Source: Alphaproteobacteria bacterium AO1-B
Lineage (GTDB): Bacteria > Pseudomonadota > Alphaproteobacteria > Rhizobiales > Stappiaceae
Reading direction: 5' to 3'
Assembly (NCBI GenBank): GCA_001890945.1
Contig: MLAX01000001.1
Coordinates: 496,001 to 560,000 of the forward strand
DNA: 64,000 nucleotides
In this document: piece by piece, positions 28,149-38,147 of the stretch
Numbering within the stretch: the first letter of the stretch is position 1
Layout of the letters: each line of letters opens with the position of its first letter
Program-made: the position numbers and the translations under genes
The notes under the pieces: generated by a model
The model's input: only the letters and a program-made list of their open reading frames with translations
Databases searched by the model: none
Told to the model about the DNA's origin: nothing

Positions 28149-28688
28149 ATGAGCAATGACAGCAACATTTCCGACGTGACCATCCGGGAGCTGACACCTG
28201 CGGATGAAAAGGCTGTTGAGGCACTTCTTCTGTCCGTTTATCCGTCAGATATGGAAGCGCGCCTCGTGCACAAGTTACGTCATTGCGGTGCGCTCGTACT
28301 GGAACAGGTGGCCGCAGCATCTGATGGCGCCATTCTTGGACATATCGCCTTCAGCCGGGTCACGAACACCACGATTGGGGCAAATCAAGCCGTTCAGGTC
28401 GCCTGTCTTGCGCCAGTCTCGATACGAGCTGATGAGCAACGCAAAGGGGTCGGATCCCGGCTCATTGGATCGTCGATGGAGCGTCTCGGCGAGCTGCAGG
28501 AAGATCTGGTTTTGGTGCTCGGTCCGCCGAGCTATTTCCCAAGATTTGGCTTTGATGCGGAGCTTGCGAAAAAAGTTCATGGGCCCTATGCCGGTGCGGC
28601 TTTTATGGCGGCACCCTTGACCGAAGCTGGGTCGAACAACTTGCCGATCGAAGTCACCTTCGCCACGCCCTTTGAAGAATTTGAATAA
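28149..28688 (+). CDS. GNAT family N-acetyltransferase (YhbS-like)
   Basis: A 179-residue acetyltransferase. The acetyl-CoA binding segment [19 protein letters not shown] is near residue 98, preceded by [10 protein letters not shown], as in YhbS-type enzymes. ATG at 28149 follows AGGAGCGACC. Sits between fmt and truA with short spacing, so it is probably co-expressed. Substrate unknown. Confidence 0.8.
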   Translation: MSNDSNISDVTIRELTPADEKAVEALLLSVYPSDMEARLVHKLRHCGALVLEQVAAASDGAILGHIAFSRVTNTTIGANQAVQVACLAPVSIRADEQRKGVGSRLIGSSMERLGELQEDLVLVLGPPSYFPRFGFDAELAKKVHGPYAGAAFMAAPLTEAGSNNLPIEVTFATPFEEFE

Positions 28689-28696
28689 GAAGACCG

Positions 28697-29518
28697 ATGC
28701 CGCGATACAAGCTGACCGTGGAATATGATGGCCGGCCGTTTTCCGGATGGCAGCGGCAAGCAAATGCGCCGTCTGTGCAGGCGGTGATCGAGTGGGCGAT
28801 CAAGGCTTTCTCCGGCGAAGCAGTCACCATTGGCGGGGCAGGGCGCACGGACACAGGCGTTCATGCAACAGGTCAGGTCTGCCACGCGGATCTCTCTAAG
28901 AAATGGCCAACCAAAACGGTCATGGGCGCGCTGAATTTCCATTGTCAGCCCGACCCGGTGGTCATCCTTGAGTGTGAAGAAATGCATGAGGGATTTGATG
29001 CCCGCTTTTCTGCGATCCGGCGTGCCTACCGCTATCGAATTCACAATCGTCTGCAGCCATTGACGCATCAACTCGGATTGGCTTGGCATGTGAAACATGA
29101 GCTGGATGCCGATGCCATGCATGAGGCGGCGCAGGAGTTCGTTGGCCACCACGATTTCACAACCTTCCGTCACTCCCGGTGTCAGGCAAAAAGCCCGGAA
29201 AAGACGCTTGAGCATTTTTCAGTTTACCGGGACGGCGAATTTGTCATTGCCGAATGTTCCAGCCGATCCTTTCTGCACAATCAGGTCCGGTCAATGGTAG
29301 GAACCCTTCGTCTCGTTGGCGAAGGCCGGTGGGGTCCGGGGGATATCACCAAGGCGCTGCAGGCGCGGGACCGGAAAGCGTGCGGACCGGTTGCTCCAGC
29401 TGACGGTCTTTATCTGACCCGGGTTGATTACCGGCCCGCGCAGGTGGACATTGACTCCCTGGCAGAGTGGCAGGCGCGCAAGGCGCAAATCGCGTCCGAG
29501 GAAGCGCCCGCCGACTAG
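28697..29518 (+). CDS. truA: tRNA pseudouridine(38-40) synthase TruA
   Basis: A 273-residue enzyme making pseudouridine at positions 38-40 of the anticodon arm. The catalytic Asp is in [17 protein letters not shown] near residue 53; other family segments are [18 protein letters not shown] at the start and [14 protein letters not shown] near residue 195. It follows the GNAT gene by eight bases. The last gene of the def-fmt-GNAT-truA cluster. Confidence 0.95.
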   Translation: MPRYKLTVEYDGRPFSGWQRQANAPSVQAVIEWAIKAFSGEAVTIGGAGRTDTGVHATGQVCHADLSKKWPTKTVMGALNFHCQPDPVVILECEEMHEGFDARFSAIRRAYRYRIHNRLQPLTHQLGLAWHVKHELDADAMHEAAQEFVGHHDFTTFRHSRCQAKSPEKTLEHFSVYRDGEFVIAECSSRSFLHNQVRSMVGTLRLVGEGRWGPGDITKALQARDRKACGPVAPADGLYLTRVDYRPAQVDIDSLAEWQARKAQIASEEAPAD

Positions 29519-29533
29519 GCCGACCAAGCGCGG

Positions 29534-30343
29534 TTATCCGGCCTCTGCTTTTTCGGGAAACACGACGCACTTTTTGTAAAGGTGCCATGTCGTGTGTCCG
29601 AGGATTGGTAGTGTCACAATCAATCCCAGGAAACCGGGTGCCATCGAGACGATCAAGGTGGCGGTCACGGCGAACGCCCAGCCGATCATTGGCACTGGAG
29701 ATGTGACAACCGCACGAACGCTCGTGATCATTGCTGTGATGAAATCCCGGTCCTCTTCGAGAAGGAGCGGGAACGAAATGACGGTCAATGAGAAGAGGAT
29801 CAGGGACAGGATCGCGCCGACCACGTGACCAACCGCCAGGAACATCAGGCCTTCCGGCGTCGAGACAATCTCAGTCAAAAACTCTTCAAACGAAGCGAAT
29901 GACCTGAAGCCCAAAAACAGCGCAAGCAGCAACCGGACTTGGTACATCCACATAATCTGGATGAAGAGTACGACAAACGCCATCCAGGAGAGTTCCCGGC
30001 CCTTTTGTGCCCACATGGTGCCCAAGATCTTGGACCAGGAGAGCTCTTCCCCCGATTGCAGTCTCCGGCTGACCTCATACAGTCCCACTGCGGCAAATGG
30101 GCCGAGAAGAACGAACCCTGCTGCCGCCGGATAGGAAAGGTAACTCATCTTCAGTGCGGCGGCGCTGAGGACAACAAACAGCCCTCCCGCCGCGAAGATT
30201 GCTCCGATCGTAATGCCGTAGACCGGGGCGCGCCGGAAATCCGCCATACCTGCGGCCAGGGCATCAATCACATCATTGGCGGTGATCTTGTTGACCTGCG
30301 GCATTGGGCGCAGCTCATTTGACGCCAACTCTTGTTCGCTCAT
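29534..30343 (-). CDS. DUF2189 domain membrane protein
   Basis: A 269-residue inner-membrane protein with about six hydrophobic helices, for example IGAIFAAGGLFVVLSAAALK and AFVVLFIQIMWMYQVRLLLA. The N-terminal ITANDVIDALAAGMADFRRA and the LPILGHTTWHLYKKCV end match DUF2189 proteins, common in alphaproteobacteria and of unknown function. Convergent with truA. Confidence 0.8.
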   Translation of the reverse strand: MSEQELASNELRPMPQVNKITANDVIDALAAGMADFRRAPVYGITIGAIFAAGGLFVVLSAAALKMSYLSYPAAAGFVLLGPFAAVGLYEVSRRLQSGEELSWSKILGTMWAQKGRELSWMAFVVLFIQIMWMYQVRLLLALFLGFRSFASFEEFLTEIVSTPEGLMFLAVGHVVGAILSLILFSLTVISFPLLLEEDRDFITAMITSVRAVVTSPVPMIGWAFAVTATLIVSMAPGFLGLIVTLPILGHTTWHLYKKCVVFPEKAEAG

Positions 30344-30445
30344 GTCTCAGCTTCCTCCCAAAAGCACACGAAACACATGTTTGTGGTCCGATGATACGCT
30401 TGAGGGAGCCCTTCCGCCAATGCGCAGAAGGGCTTACTTTTCAAA

Positions 30446-32689
30446 CTAAGTCTGAGGAGCTGGTTTAGGAGCGGCAGCCTCTGCCGCCGCCGCGGCAATG
30501 GCTTCCTTTTCACTATCATCGAGTTTTGCGTTTTCCGGCAGCTGCACCCGAACCTCCTTGCGGGCAAACTGGATGCCGTTTTCTTCAAACGCTTTTTGGA
30601 CACGCTTGTAGATTTCCCGGCGGACACCGAACTGTTTGCCAGGCTTGGTGGTGAACTTGCCCCGGACGACGATACCAACATCGTCGACATCGGCGACACC
30701 TTGACCTTTGAATGGCGCAAGCATGTCGTCCTTGTATTCGTCCATCTCCATGATCTCTTGGCCGATTTTCTTGAAGATCTTGCGGACCTTCTCCTGATCG
30801 GTGTCGAACGGGATGGTGAACTTCAGCTTCATGATCACCCAGTCGCGCGACAGATTGGTGAGGTTGGAAATCTGACCATAAGGCACGACATGGACGGCGC
30901 CCTTGGTGCCGCGCAGCTGCATCGACCGGATCGAGATTTTTTCAATCGTGCCTTGGGCACCGCCAGTGTTGATGAATTCACCCATGCGGAATGCGTCGTC
31001 CATGAGGAAGAAAATGCCCGCGACGACATCGCTGACAAGCGTTTGTGCTCCAAATCCGACCGCCAGACCGACAACACCAGCACCAGCAAGCAACGGGGTG
31101 ATGTTGACGCCGAGTTGGCTCAAGCCAAGCAGGACGGTGAGGGTAACAATTGTGACCTGCAGAACGATCCGGACAAGCGGCAGAATTGTCGCCAGCCGGG
31201 ACTTGCCGGCACCGCCCATTTCCGATTCCTCATCCTGGGCGGCTTGTGGCGGCGAGTCTTTCGCCAGCTGCCGGCTTACCCAAAGATTGGTGATCTCCCA
31301 GGCCAGATAACCGGCGGCCAAAATCAGAAGGAAGATGACACTGTTGCGCGCAACATCGGATCCCCCATCACCCCCAAGAGCCAAGAGGTTCAGGCCGTAA
31401 ATGCGGCCTACGGTCAGGATGAGGAAAGCAAGCAGTGCGACACGGGCGATCCGGACATAGCTGTGCCGGGTTTGCATGTGCGCGGCCTCGGCAACCGGAC
31501 CTTCGCCCTGCATCGGCGGAACAATATGCGACACGATCCCGCGAACCATCGTGTCGAGGAATGGGGCAAAGACCACGAGAGCAATGACGCCGAGCGACCG
31601 GCCCGCTGTCAATGCATCAATGCCCATGCTGGATGTGATCTGGACGAGCAGCCAGTTGAAGACAATGAACGCCATTGAGAAATAAGGCCAGAACCGCGCC
31701 ATGCGCTCCAGGCCGCTGGTGGGTTCTTCATCGTCGCCCAGGATGATGTTTGTGAGGCCGTGCCGCGATTTCCAGAGAACAGCGACCAGCCAGGCGTTGA
31801 CACCAAAACCGATGAAAAACCGATAGGTTTCGCCAACATCGGCCCCGGTCGCCAGCATTACATTGCGCACGAAAAACGAAACGCCGACAAAGGCGAACAG
31901 TGACGTGAAGCTGCGGTAGAGCGACTTTGCGGTCGTGTCATTGGCACTTACCAAACGCAATTCGCTGCGTTGAGGCGCAAGCGCAAATCGCAACAACGCC
32001 GCAATGGCCCTCGGTAGCAGAACAATCCAAAACACTGCCTGGAACGCAAAGGACCGGGTTACAGGGTCGAAGATCGCCATTCGGCCGACAATCATGACGA
32101 CAATCGCGAAAATGATCAGTCCGCCAAGGTCCAGTCCGGCCCGCGAGGAAACAGTCTTAATGGTCTGGAAGAGGGAGTCAGGCTCCTGAGACTGGATTTG
32201 CTCTCGTTTTTTGATGACCAAGCGATTGAATAGAAACTCGGCGGCATAACCCGTGACCAAGAGCAGAGCGATCGAGCCGAGGAGAATGTGGACCGGTCCG
32301 GCGACCGAGCCTGCAAACAAGGCGGCGATCCCTGACACGATCCCTGTAACAAGTGCAGGCAAGTTTTGGAAATGGCCGGCGATCATGGCCCCGAAGGCGC
32401 CAACTGCGGATTGCACCTGCTCGATGAAGGTCCCCCCCTCGGCAGATGCGTCAATGCTTGCATTCTTGGCGTCAGCGCCTTCTTGCAGCAAGGTAACGAG
32501 ATCAGCCAGCGCATTGACTTGATCTGGATCGAGATCAGACGCGAGCTTTTCCATCGACTCTTGCTGGAGTGCTGGTGGAAGTGCCGATGCCGTTTCCTGG
32601 GCGTTTGACGGAGTTATGAAAAGTGGGATGGAAATGAGTGCGATGAGGAAATAGGCGATGGGATTCTTTATTATTGAAGCATTGATCAT
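30446..32689 (-). CDS. Large MscS-type mechanosensitive channel
   Basis: A 747-residue channel. A signal peptide (YFLIALISIPLFITPSNA) and a periplasmic region are followed by about ten membrane segments, and then the MscS core: pore helix GVVGLAVGFGAQTLVSDVVA near residue 545, FRMGEFINTGGAQGTIEKIS in the beta domain, and a cytoplasmic vestibule. The C-terminus is Ala-rich (AAAAAEAAAPKPAP). It resembles YbiO/YnaI-like multi-segment MscS channels that open on osmotic downshock. Monocistronic as far as can be seen. Confidence 0.88.
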   Translation of the reverse strand: MINASIIKNPIAYFLIALISIPLFITPSNAQETASALPPALQQESMEKLASDLDPDQVNALADLVTLLQEGADAKNASIDASAEGGTFIEQVQSAVGAFGAMIAGHFQNLPALVTGIVSGIAALFAGSVAGPVHILLGSIALLLVTGYAAEFLFNRLVIKKREQIQSQEPDSLFQTIKTVSSRAGLDLGGLIIFAIVVMIVGRMAIFDPVTRSFAFQAVFWIVLLPRAIAALLRFALAPQRSELRLVSANDTTAKSLYRSFTSLFAFVGVSFFVRNVMLATGADVGETYRFFIGFGVNAWLVAVLWKSRHGLTNIILGDDEEPTSGLERMARFWPYFSMAFIVFNWLLVQITSSMGIDALTAGRSLGVIALVVFAPFLDTMVRGIVSHIVPPMQGEGPVAEAAHMQTRHSYVRIARVALLAFLILTVGRIYGLNLLALGGDGGSDVARNSVIFLLILAAGYLAWEITNLWVSRQLAKDSPPQAAQDEESEMGGAGKSRLATILPLVRIVLQVTIVTLTVLLGLSQLGVNITPLLAGAGVVGLAVGFGAQTLVSDVVAGIFFLMDDAFRMGEFINTGGAQGTIEKISIRSMQLRGTKGAVHVVPYGQISNLTNLSRDWVIMKLKFTIPFDTDQEKVRKIFKKIGQEIMEMDEYKDDMLAPFKGQGVADVDDVGIVVRGKFTTKPGKQFGVRREIYKRVQKAFEENGIQFARKEVRVQLPENAKLDDSEKEAIAAAAAEAAAPKPAPQT

Positions 32690-32905
32690 GGGTGCCCCGC
32701 TCAGGAAGTGGAACTGGAGGGTAATTGCGTTAATCTCCCTACCAGCAAAAGCCTGCCAAAAAATTACGCAGCGGTATTATTGACTTGTTGCGACAGAAAA
32801 AACCAGTGCGGCGTTGGTATGCGTCTTTCGCGTAGAACGAAGCTTGATCCCGATGTCTTAAGCGACTAACTCCTGTCCAGACCTCATTTTAACAAGTGGT
32901 ATTCT

Positions 32906-33328
32906 ATGACCAACGCTCCAAGCGCCAACATTTCACCTGGTCCCGTCTGGGCCCTGTTCAGCCCGATCGGACGGATCGGGCGGGAGCCCTATTGGCTGAG
33001 TTTTGCGCTTGTGTGGGTCGTGATCGCGATTTCCGTGAACATGTGGTGGAGCTCGACCGAGATCGATTTCACAGCTGAGACGGTGGCGATTTCCCAATTC
33101 ATGGAATCCAATCCGCTGTTTCCGATCTTGTTTTTTGTTCTGCAGTGGATCGAATTGGCGCTTGTAATCAAGCGATTGCAGGATATGGGATTCAGTGGAT
33201 TCTGGGCCTTGCTGATCTTTGTGCCCGGTCTGAATATTCTGATGGTCTTGATCGTTGGTTTTACGCCGGGTGTCGCAGAACCCAACAAGCATGGCCCCTT
33301 GCCCAACAGTTACTGGCGCAAAAGCTGA
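32906..33328 (+). CDS. DUF805 membrane protein
   Basis: A 140-residue inner-membrane protein with the DUF805 hallmarks: FSPIGRIGREPYWLSF near residue 15, two to three membrane segments, and IKRLQDMGFSGFWALLIFVP near residue 88. Family function is unknown. Lies upstream of dapE on the same strand with 36 bases between. Confidence 0.8.
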   Translation: MTNAPSANISPGPVWALFSPIGRIGREPYWLSFALVWVVIAISVNMWWSSTEIDFTAETVAISQFMESNPLFPILFFVLQWIELALVIKRLQDMGFSGFWALLIFVPGLNILMVLIVGFTPGVAEPNKHGPLPNSYWRKS

Positions 33329-33364
33329 TCCCGCCTGCCATCCAACACTATAAAAGTTTGCATT

Positions 33365-34525
33365 ATGTCCATGTCGCCTGCCACCTTCATCGCCCGTGAA
33401 TTGATCCGGTGCCCGTCTGTCACACCGAAAGAAGGTGGCGCTTTGTCGGCGCTTGAGGCGCTTCTGAAAGACGCCGGTTTCCGCGTGGATAGAGTGGTTT
33501 TTCAGGACGACGACACACCGGATGTTGAAAATCTCTTTGCCTCTATTGGATCTGGAGCCCCGCATTTTGTTTTCGCGGGGCACACTGATGTCGTTCCAGC
33601 TGGTTCTGAAGCGGATTGGACGCACGGACCGTTCGAGGGCGAGATCAATAGTGGCGTGCTTTATGGCCGCGGTGCTGTCGATATGAAGGGAGGCATTGCC
33701 TCCTTTGCAGCCGCCGCGCTTGAGTTCATTGACCACAATGGAACGGATTTCGGCGGCACGATTTCGTTCCTGATCACGGGTGACGAAGAAGGGCCGGCGA
33801 TCAATGGCACGGTCAAATTGCTGGAGTGGGCTGACAAGCAAGGCCATCGGTTTGACGCCTGCATCGTCGGCGAGCCGACCAATCCGGACGCTCTTGGAGA
33901 CGCAATCAAGGTGGGCCGCAGGGGATCTCTCTCGGGCATTGTCACAGTCACCGGGGTTCAGGGCCATGCAGCTTATCCGCATCTTGCGGACAATCCGATC
34001 CCGGGCCTGACAAATCTGATGGCTGCACTCAACGATCTAAAATTGGACGAAGGCAATGAGCGGTTTCAGCCCTCCAATTTGGAGATCGTGACGGTCGATG
34101 TCGGCAACACGGCATTCAACGTCATTCCGGCCCGGTCAGAGTTCCGGTTTAACATCCGCTACAATGACACTTGGACGCTGGATAGCCTGAAGGCGAGGAT
34201 CCTGGAGACGCTGGAAACGGTGGACCTGGGTTCCTTGAAAATGAACATCGAGTTCAAGAGAGACGCCAGCGAGTCTTTCCTGACCAAAGATGCAACGCTG
34301 ATTGAGGCGCTCAGCATGGCCGTCTCTGAGGAAACAGGGCGGACGCCGGAACTATCGACAGGCGGCGGGACGTCAGATGCCCGGTTTATCAAGAACTACT
34401 GTCCTGTTGTGGAGTTTGGTCTGGTCGGTCAAACGATGCACAAGGTTGATGAATGTGTCGCAGTGGAAGATCTTGACCGTCTGGCTGCAATCTATCATCG
34501 ATTCCTGGTCAGCTACTTTTCGTAA
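33365..34525 (+). CDS. dapE: Succinyl-diaminopimelate desuccinylase
   Basis: A 386-residue M20 metallohydrolase of the succinylase lysine/DAP pathway. Zinc and catalytic residues are in FVFAGHTDVVPAGSEADW near residue 72, GRGAVDMKGGIASF near residue 102, ITGDEEGPAING near residue 138 and the C-terminal VGQTMHKVDE. dapD, the succinyltransferase acting earlier in the same pathway, lies 0.7 kb away on the opposite strand. Confidence 0.95.
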   Translation: MSMSPATFIARELIRCPSVTPKEGGALSALEALLKDAGFRVDRVVFQDDDTPDVENLFASIGSGAPHFVFAGHTDVVPAGSEADWTHGPFEGEINSGVLYGRGAVDMKGGIASFAAAALEFIDHNGTDFGGTISFLITGDEEGPAINGTVKLLEWADKQGHRFDACIVGEPTNPDALGDAIKVGRRGSLSGIVTVTGVQGHAAYPHLADNPIPGLTNLMAALNDLKLDEGNERFQPSNLEIVTVDVGNTAFNVIPARSEFRFNIRYNDTWTLDSLKARILETLETVDLGSLKMNIEFKRDASESFLTKDATLIEALSMAVSEETGRTPELSTGGGTSDARFIKNYCPVVEFGLVGQTMHKVDECVAVEDLDRLAAIYHRFLVSYFS

Positions 34526-34545
34526 TAGGCCGGAGCCGTCGGGAT

Positions 34546-35139
34546 TTGATCAGTACCAATGAATTGCGGGCAGCGTGGGAAGGCTCATGGCTTCTTTTGC
34601 GCAGTGACCCAAAGGGAATGTCCTATTTCGACTTGTCCCTACAGGGGTTCTGGCGATCGTTTCAGGTGATCTTCTTGTTGGCGCCTGTGTTTCTGGTCAG
34701 CGCCATGGCGGAAAAGAAACTGCTGATTTCTGAAAACGTCATCGTCGCAGAGCTCTTTCCCGCAGACACCTACTGGTTTGCTCAATTCATGAGCCTTGGC
34801 ATCGATTGGGTTACATTGCCGCTCATTCTGGCGCTCATCGCCGGACCGATTGGTATTTCACGGCAATACGTGCCGTTTATTGTGGTGCGCAATTGGACGA
34901 GCATTCTGGCGTCCATGCCCTATCTGGCTATCGCTCTGCTGTATCTGACCGGCATCATCCCGTCCGGGATCATGGTGCTGCTGTCTTTCACCTGCCTGAT
35001 TGTCGTGCTGTGGTATCGGTTCCTGATTGCACGCATTGCCTTGCAGGCATCGGTCAGCATGGCGATCGGAATTGTATTCCTCGACATTCTTTTGTCGCTC
35101 GTGATCGGCGAGCTGACGGGACGTCTTTGGGCAGCTTGA
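34546..35139 (+). CDS. Hypothetical inner-membrane protein
   Basis: A 197-residue protein with five or so hydrophobic segments (VIFLLAPVFLVSAMA, WVTLPLILALIAGPIGI, LIVVLWYRFLIARIALQ and others). The TTG start at 34546 has GGAG about ten bases upstream; the only nearby ATG is out of frame. It follows dapE by 20 bases, so the two are probably co-transcribed. I do not recognise a family beyond general resemblance to alphaproteobacterial membrane proteins seen near dapE. Function unknown. Confidence 0.7.
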   Translation: MISTNELRAAWEGSWLLLRSDPKGMSYFDLSLQGFWRSFQVIFLLAPVFLVSAMAEKKLLISENVIVAELFPADTYWFAQFMSLGIDWVTLPLILALIAGPIGISRQYVPFIVVRNWTSILASMPYLAIALLYLTGIIPSGIMVLLSFTCLIVVLWYRFLIARIALQASVSMAIGIVFLDILLSLVIGELTGRLWAA

Positions 35140-35158
35140 AACAACGACCAAAACGCAG

Positions 35159-35185
35159 AAAACCCGCCGCAGACCGGCGGGTTTT
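35159..35185. terminator. Bidirectional terminator between dapE unit and dapD
   Basis: AAAACCCGCCG (35159-35169) pairs with CGGCGGGTTTT (35175-35185), symmetric so it gives a T-run in both directions. It sits between convergent genes and can serve both. Confidence 0.88.
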
Positions 35186-35210
35186 CCGATTTAAATCAAG
35201 CTTTTACTGT

Positions 35211-36062
35211 TTAGTCGCGCAGCAGCTCGTTGATCGCGGTCTTGGACCGTGTCTTTTCGTCGACCGTCTTAACGATAACGGCGCAGTAGAGGTGCGGGGC
35301 AGCTTCACCATTGCCCATGGTGTTTGCGCTGGGCATGGAGCCGGCAACTACGACCGAATACGGCGGGACTTCGCCGTAGGTAATCTCACCGGTCATGCGG
35401 TTGACGATTTTTGTCGACTTGCCGATGAAAACGCCCATGCCCAGGACAGAACCTTCGCGGACAATGCAGCCCTCAACCACTTCTGAGCGGGCTCCGATGA
35501 AGCAGTTGTCTTCGATGATGACAGGACCGGCCTGAAGCGGCTCCAGGACACCGCCAATGCCAACGCCGCCTGATAGGTGAACGTTTTTGCCGATTTGAGC
35601 ACAGGAGCCGACAGTTGCCCAGGTATCCACCATCGTGCCCTCGTCGACATATGCGCCGAGATTGACGAACGATGGCATCAGCACAACGCCTTTGCCAATG
35701 AAGGCGGAGCGGCGAACGGTGCAGTTCGGCACAGCCCGGAAGCCGGCGTCTTCAAAATCGAGGCCCCGCCAGCCGTCAAACTTGGATGGCACCTTGTCCC
35801 ACCAGGTCGCATCTCCCGGACCGCCTTTTATTACATCCATCGGGTTGAGACGGAACGACAGCAGGACTGCTTTCTTGGCCCACTGGTTGACAACCCAGTC
35901 GCCGTCTTTCTTCTCAGCGACCCGCAATTGCCCACGATCGAGAAGGTTCAGCGTGGTTTCAACAGCATCACGAACGTCGCCGGTCGTGTGGATGTCGATC
36001 GAGGCACTGTCTTCGAACGCCGCGTCAATGATTTTCGAAAGGGCTGCAAGGTCGTGTGTCAT
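35211..36062 (-). CDS. dapD: 2,3,4,5-tetrahydropyridine-2,6-dicarboxylate N-succinyltransferase
   Basis: A 283-residue left-handed beta-helix acyltransferase. The hexapeptide core runs from about residue 110 to 230 ([56 protein letters not shown]). It catalyses the succinylation step of the lysine/DAP pathway completed by DapE nearby. Canonical length and ends. Confidence 0.95.
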   Translation of the reverse strand: MTHDLAALSKIIDAAFEDSASIDIHTTGDVRDAVETTLNLLDRGQLRVAEKKDGDWVVNQWAKKAVLLSFRLNPMDVIKGGPGDATWWDKVPSKFDGWRGLDFEDAGFRAVPNCTVRRSAFIGKGVVLMPSFVNLGAYVDEGTMVDTWATVGSCAQIGKNVHLSGGVGIGGVLEPLQAGPVIIEDNCFIGARSEVVEGCIVREGSVLGMGVFIGKSTKIVNRMTGEITYGEVPPYSVVVAGSMPSANTMGNGEAAPHLYCAVIVKTVDEKTRSKTAINELLRD

Positions 36063-36322
36063 CTGGAAGCAAGTCTCCGGAACTGAGGAATTCAGCGCGG
36101 ACCTAAGCCTCCACGCCGTCAGGTGTCAAGCGTGGCAGCGACCAGAACAGACCGGCAAACGGCAAACAAACGGCGCTTGGACGGGAAACACTTTCTCTCC
36201 TTGACTTCAGAATGACCGCTATAGTTGAAATAAACTCATAGAAGGGCGTTCAAAACAATAATTATTTCGGCTTTCCGTAGGCTGTAGAGTGAGTTCATGT
36301 CAATAATTAGACTGATGCTCTG

Positions 36323-37228
36323 ATGGAACTCTGGATCCCGATTACGCTCTTTGCCGCATTTTGCCAGAATCTGCGCTCCGCGGTTCAGAAACACTTGAAA
36401 GGCCAGCTCGGAAGCACAGGCGCGACTTTTGTCCGGTTTGGATACGGATTTCCATTTGCCTGCCTTTATGTCGTGGTCTTGCATGCCGGGTTCGGTTTCG
36501 AGTTTCCCGAAATTAACGCCGTATTTTTGATTGCAGGGGCTCTGGGAGGCTTGGCTCAAATCTTCGGCACGTTCTTGCTTGTCTATCTGTTCTCATTCCG
36601 GAATTTCGCGGTCGGTACGGCCTATTCTAAAACAGAACCGATCCAGGCAGCGCTTTTTGGTTTCTTGCTTTTGGGCGAACACATTTCCTGGGCGACCGGT
36701 GTCTGCATTCTAATTGGTATTGCGGGCGTGATTGTCATTTCACTCGCCCGGACGTCATTGAGTGCTTCTGTCGTCCGGCAATCTCTATTGGGTCGACCTG
36801 CCTTGATCGGTCTCGGGTCAGCGGCCATGTTTGGCGCCTCTGCTGCCGCTTATCGTGTCGCATCATTGTCCTTGGAGGGCACGGGTGTTCCGATGCAAGC
36901 CGGTTTTGCGCTGGCCTACGCAACGCTTTTCCAGACCATCGTCATGATTGTTTGGATGATCTTCCGGGAACCCGAGCAACTGACAGCCAGTCTAGCCGCT
37001 TGGCGCGTGGCCATCTGGGCGGGGGCGACCGGTGTGGCCGGCTCGATCGGGTGGTTTACGGCCATGACCTTGCAGAACGTTGCCTATGTCCGGGCACTGG
37101 CACAGATCGAGCTGGTGTTCACGTTCCTGGCGTCTTGGCTTGTGTTTAAGGAAACAATTGCACGATCAGAGATCGCGGGCTGTATCCTTATTGTGCTGGC
37201 TGTGTTGGGCATTATCCTTTGGAGCTGA
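36323..37228 (+). CDS. EamA/DMT family transporter
   Basis: A 301-residue protein with ten hydrophobic helices in two EamA-like halves, beginning WIPITLFAAFCQNLRSAVQK and ending CILIVLAVLGIILW. A Glu-rich segment YSKTEPIQAALFGFLLLGE marks the end of the first half. Drug/metabolite transporter family; substrate unknown. The LysR gene downstream is convergent. Confidence 0.82.
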   Translation: MELWIPITLFAAFCQNLRSAVQKHLKGQLGSTGATFVRFGYGFPFACLYVVVLHAGFGFEFPEINAVFLIAGALGGLAQIFGTFLLVYLFSFRNFAVGTAYSKTEPIQAALFGFLLLGEHISWATGVCILIGIAGVIVISLARTSLSASVVRQSLLGRPALIGLGSAAMFGASAAAYRVASLSLEGTGVPMQAGFALAYATLFQTIVMIVWMIFREPEQLTASLAAWRVAIWAGATGVAGSIGWFTAMTLQNVAYVRALAQIELVFTFLASWLVFKETIARSEIAGCILIVLAVLGIILWS

Positions 37229-37233
37229 GCGGA

Positions 37234-38097
37234 TTACGCAGCGTCCTGGAGCCAGTCACGAAAGGCTGAGACAGGGCGACTCAGGGTCCGTGCCGGGGAG
37301 CGGACAAACCAGTATCCGGTCTCCAGCTCCAATACGGTCCAGTCCGGGCAAATGAGATGGCCAGCGTCCAGTTCCTGAGAGACGAACCGCCGGTCAATCG
37401 CAATTGCGCCCATACCAGCAATGGCTGCCTGGATAGCAAGGTCTCGGCTCTGGAGTAGGGTTCCAGATTTCGTATCTGGATGATCTAAGCCAGCCGCGTT
37501 TAGCCACTGGCTCCAGTCATTGCGGCGGGACGCGCTGTGTAGCAGGGGCAGTCCGGTCAGGACGGATGGGTCCTTAGGGTCCTTGCCAGCCAAAAGCCCA
37601 GGCGCCATGGCAACTGCTAAATGCTCCTTCCAAAGAAGATGGCTTTCGACGCTTGGCCAGTTGCCCGTCCCGAGGCGGATGGCGCAGTCATAATTCTCGC
37701 GATCCAGATCAACCATCCGTGTAGATGTCGACAGCAGCAGTTCAACATCCGGCTGGTTGGATTGAAACTGTGGAAGGCGAGGGATCAACCACCGTGTGGC
37801 AAAGGTCGACACGGTGCTGATGCGCAACTCTGTGCGGCCACGCCGCTTAAAGCTGTCGACAGCTTCATCAATTCTATCAAAAGCATCGCCGAGACTGAGT
37901 GCGAGCCGTTGACCTTCCTCGGTCAAGGTCAAGCCGCGGCCATCCCGGTTGACCAGTGTCGCGCCGAGTTCACTTTCCAGCTTGCGCATCAGATGGGACA
38001 AGGCGGAGGGGGACACGCCCAGTTTTTCAGCCGCCAGTGCTGCCCGTCCGTGACGGGCAAGCAGGGCAAAAGCGTTAAGTGCGCGAAGAGACGCCAT
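37234..38097 (-). CDS. LysR family transcriptional regulator (GcvA-like)
   Basis: A 287-residue regulator with an N-terminal winged helix (LRALNAFALLARHGRAALAA, then EKLGVSPSALSHLMRKLE) and a C-terminal substrate-binding domain (LRISTVSTFATRWLIPRL near residue 92), typical of the GcvA/AmpR branch. Convergent with the EamA transporter, five bases between the stops. Target genes cannot be named from sequence. Confidence 0.85.
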   Translation of the reverse strand: MASLRALNAFALLARHGRAALAAEKLGVSPSALSHLMRKLESELGATLVNRDGRGLTLTEEGQRLALSLGDAFDRIDEAVDSFKRRGRTELRISTVSTFATRWLIPRLPQFQSNQPDVELLLSTSTRMVDLDRENYDCAIRLGTGNWPSVESHLLWKEHLAVAMAPGLLAGKDPKDPSVLTGLPLLHSASRRNDWSQWLNAAGLDHPDTKSGTLLQSRDLAIQAAIAGMGAIAIDRRFVSQELDAGHLICPDWTVLELETGYWFVRSPARTLSRPVSAFRDWLQDAA

Positions 38098-38147
38098 AGG
38101 TGATCGAACCAGATTGAGTTTTTCTCAATCTAAGAGATACGCGCTTC

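Noticed and set aside
30596-31678. 360-codon open frame on the plus strand opposite the MscS-type channel gene
   Set aside because: The channel gene is intact and explains the sequence; the opposite frame is low-complexity and charged.
32933-33982. 349-codon minus-strand frame across DUF805 and dapE
   Set aside because: Spans two convincing plus-strand genes; no start signal or family resemblance.
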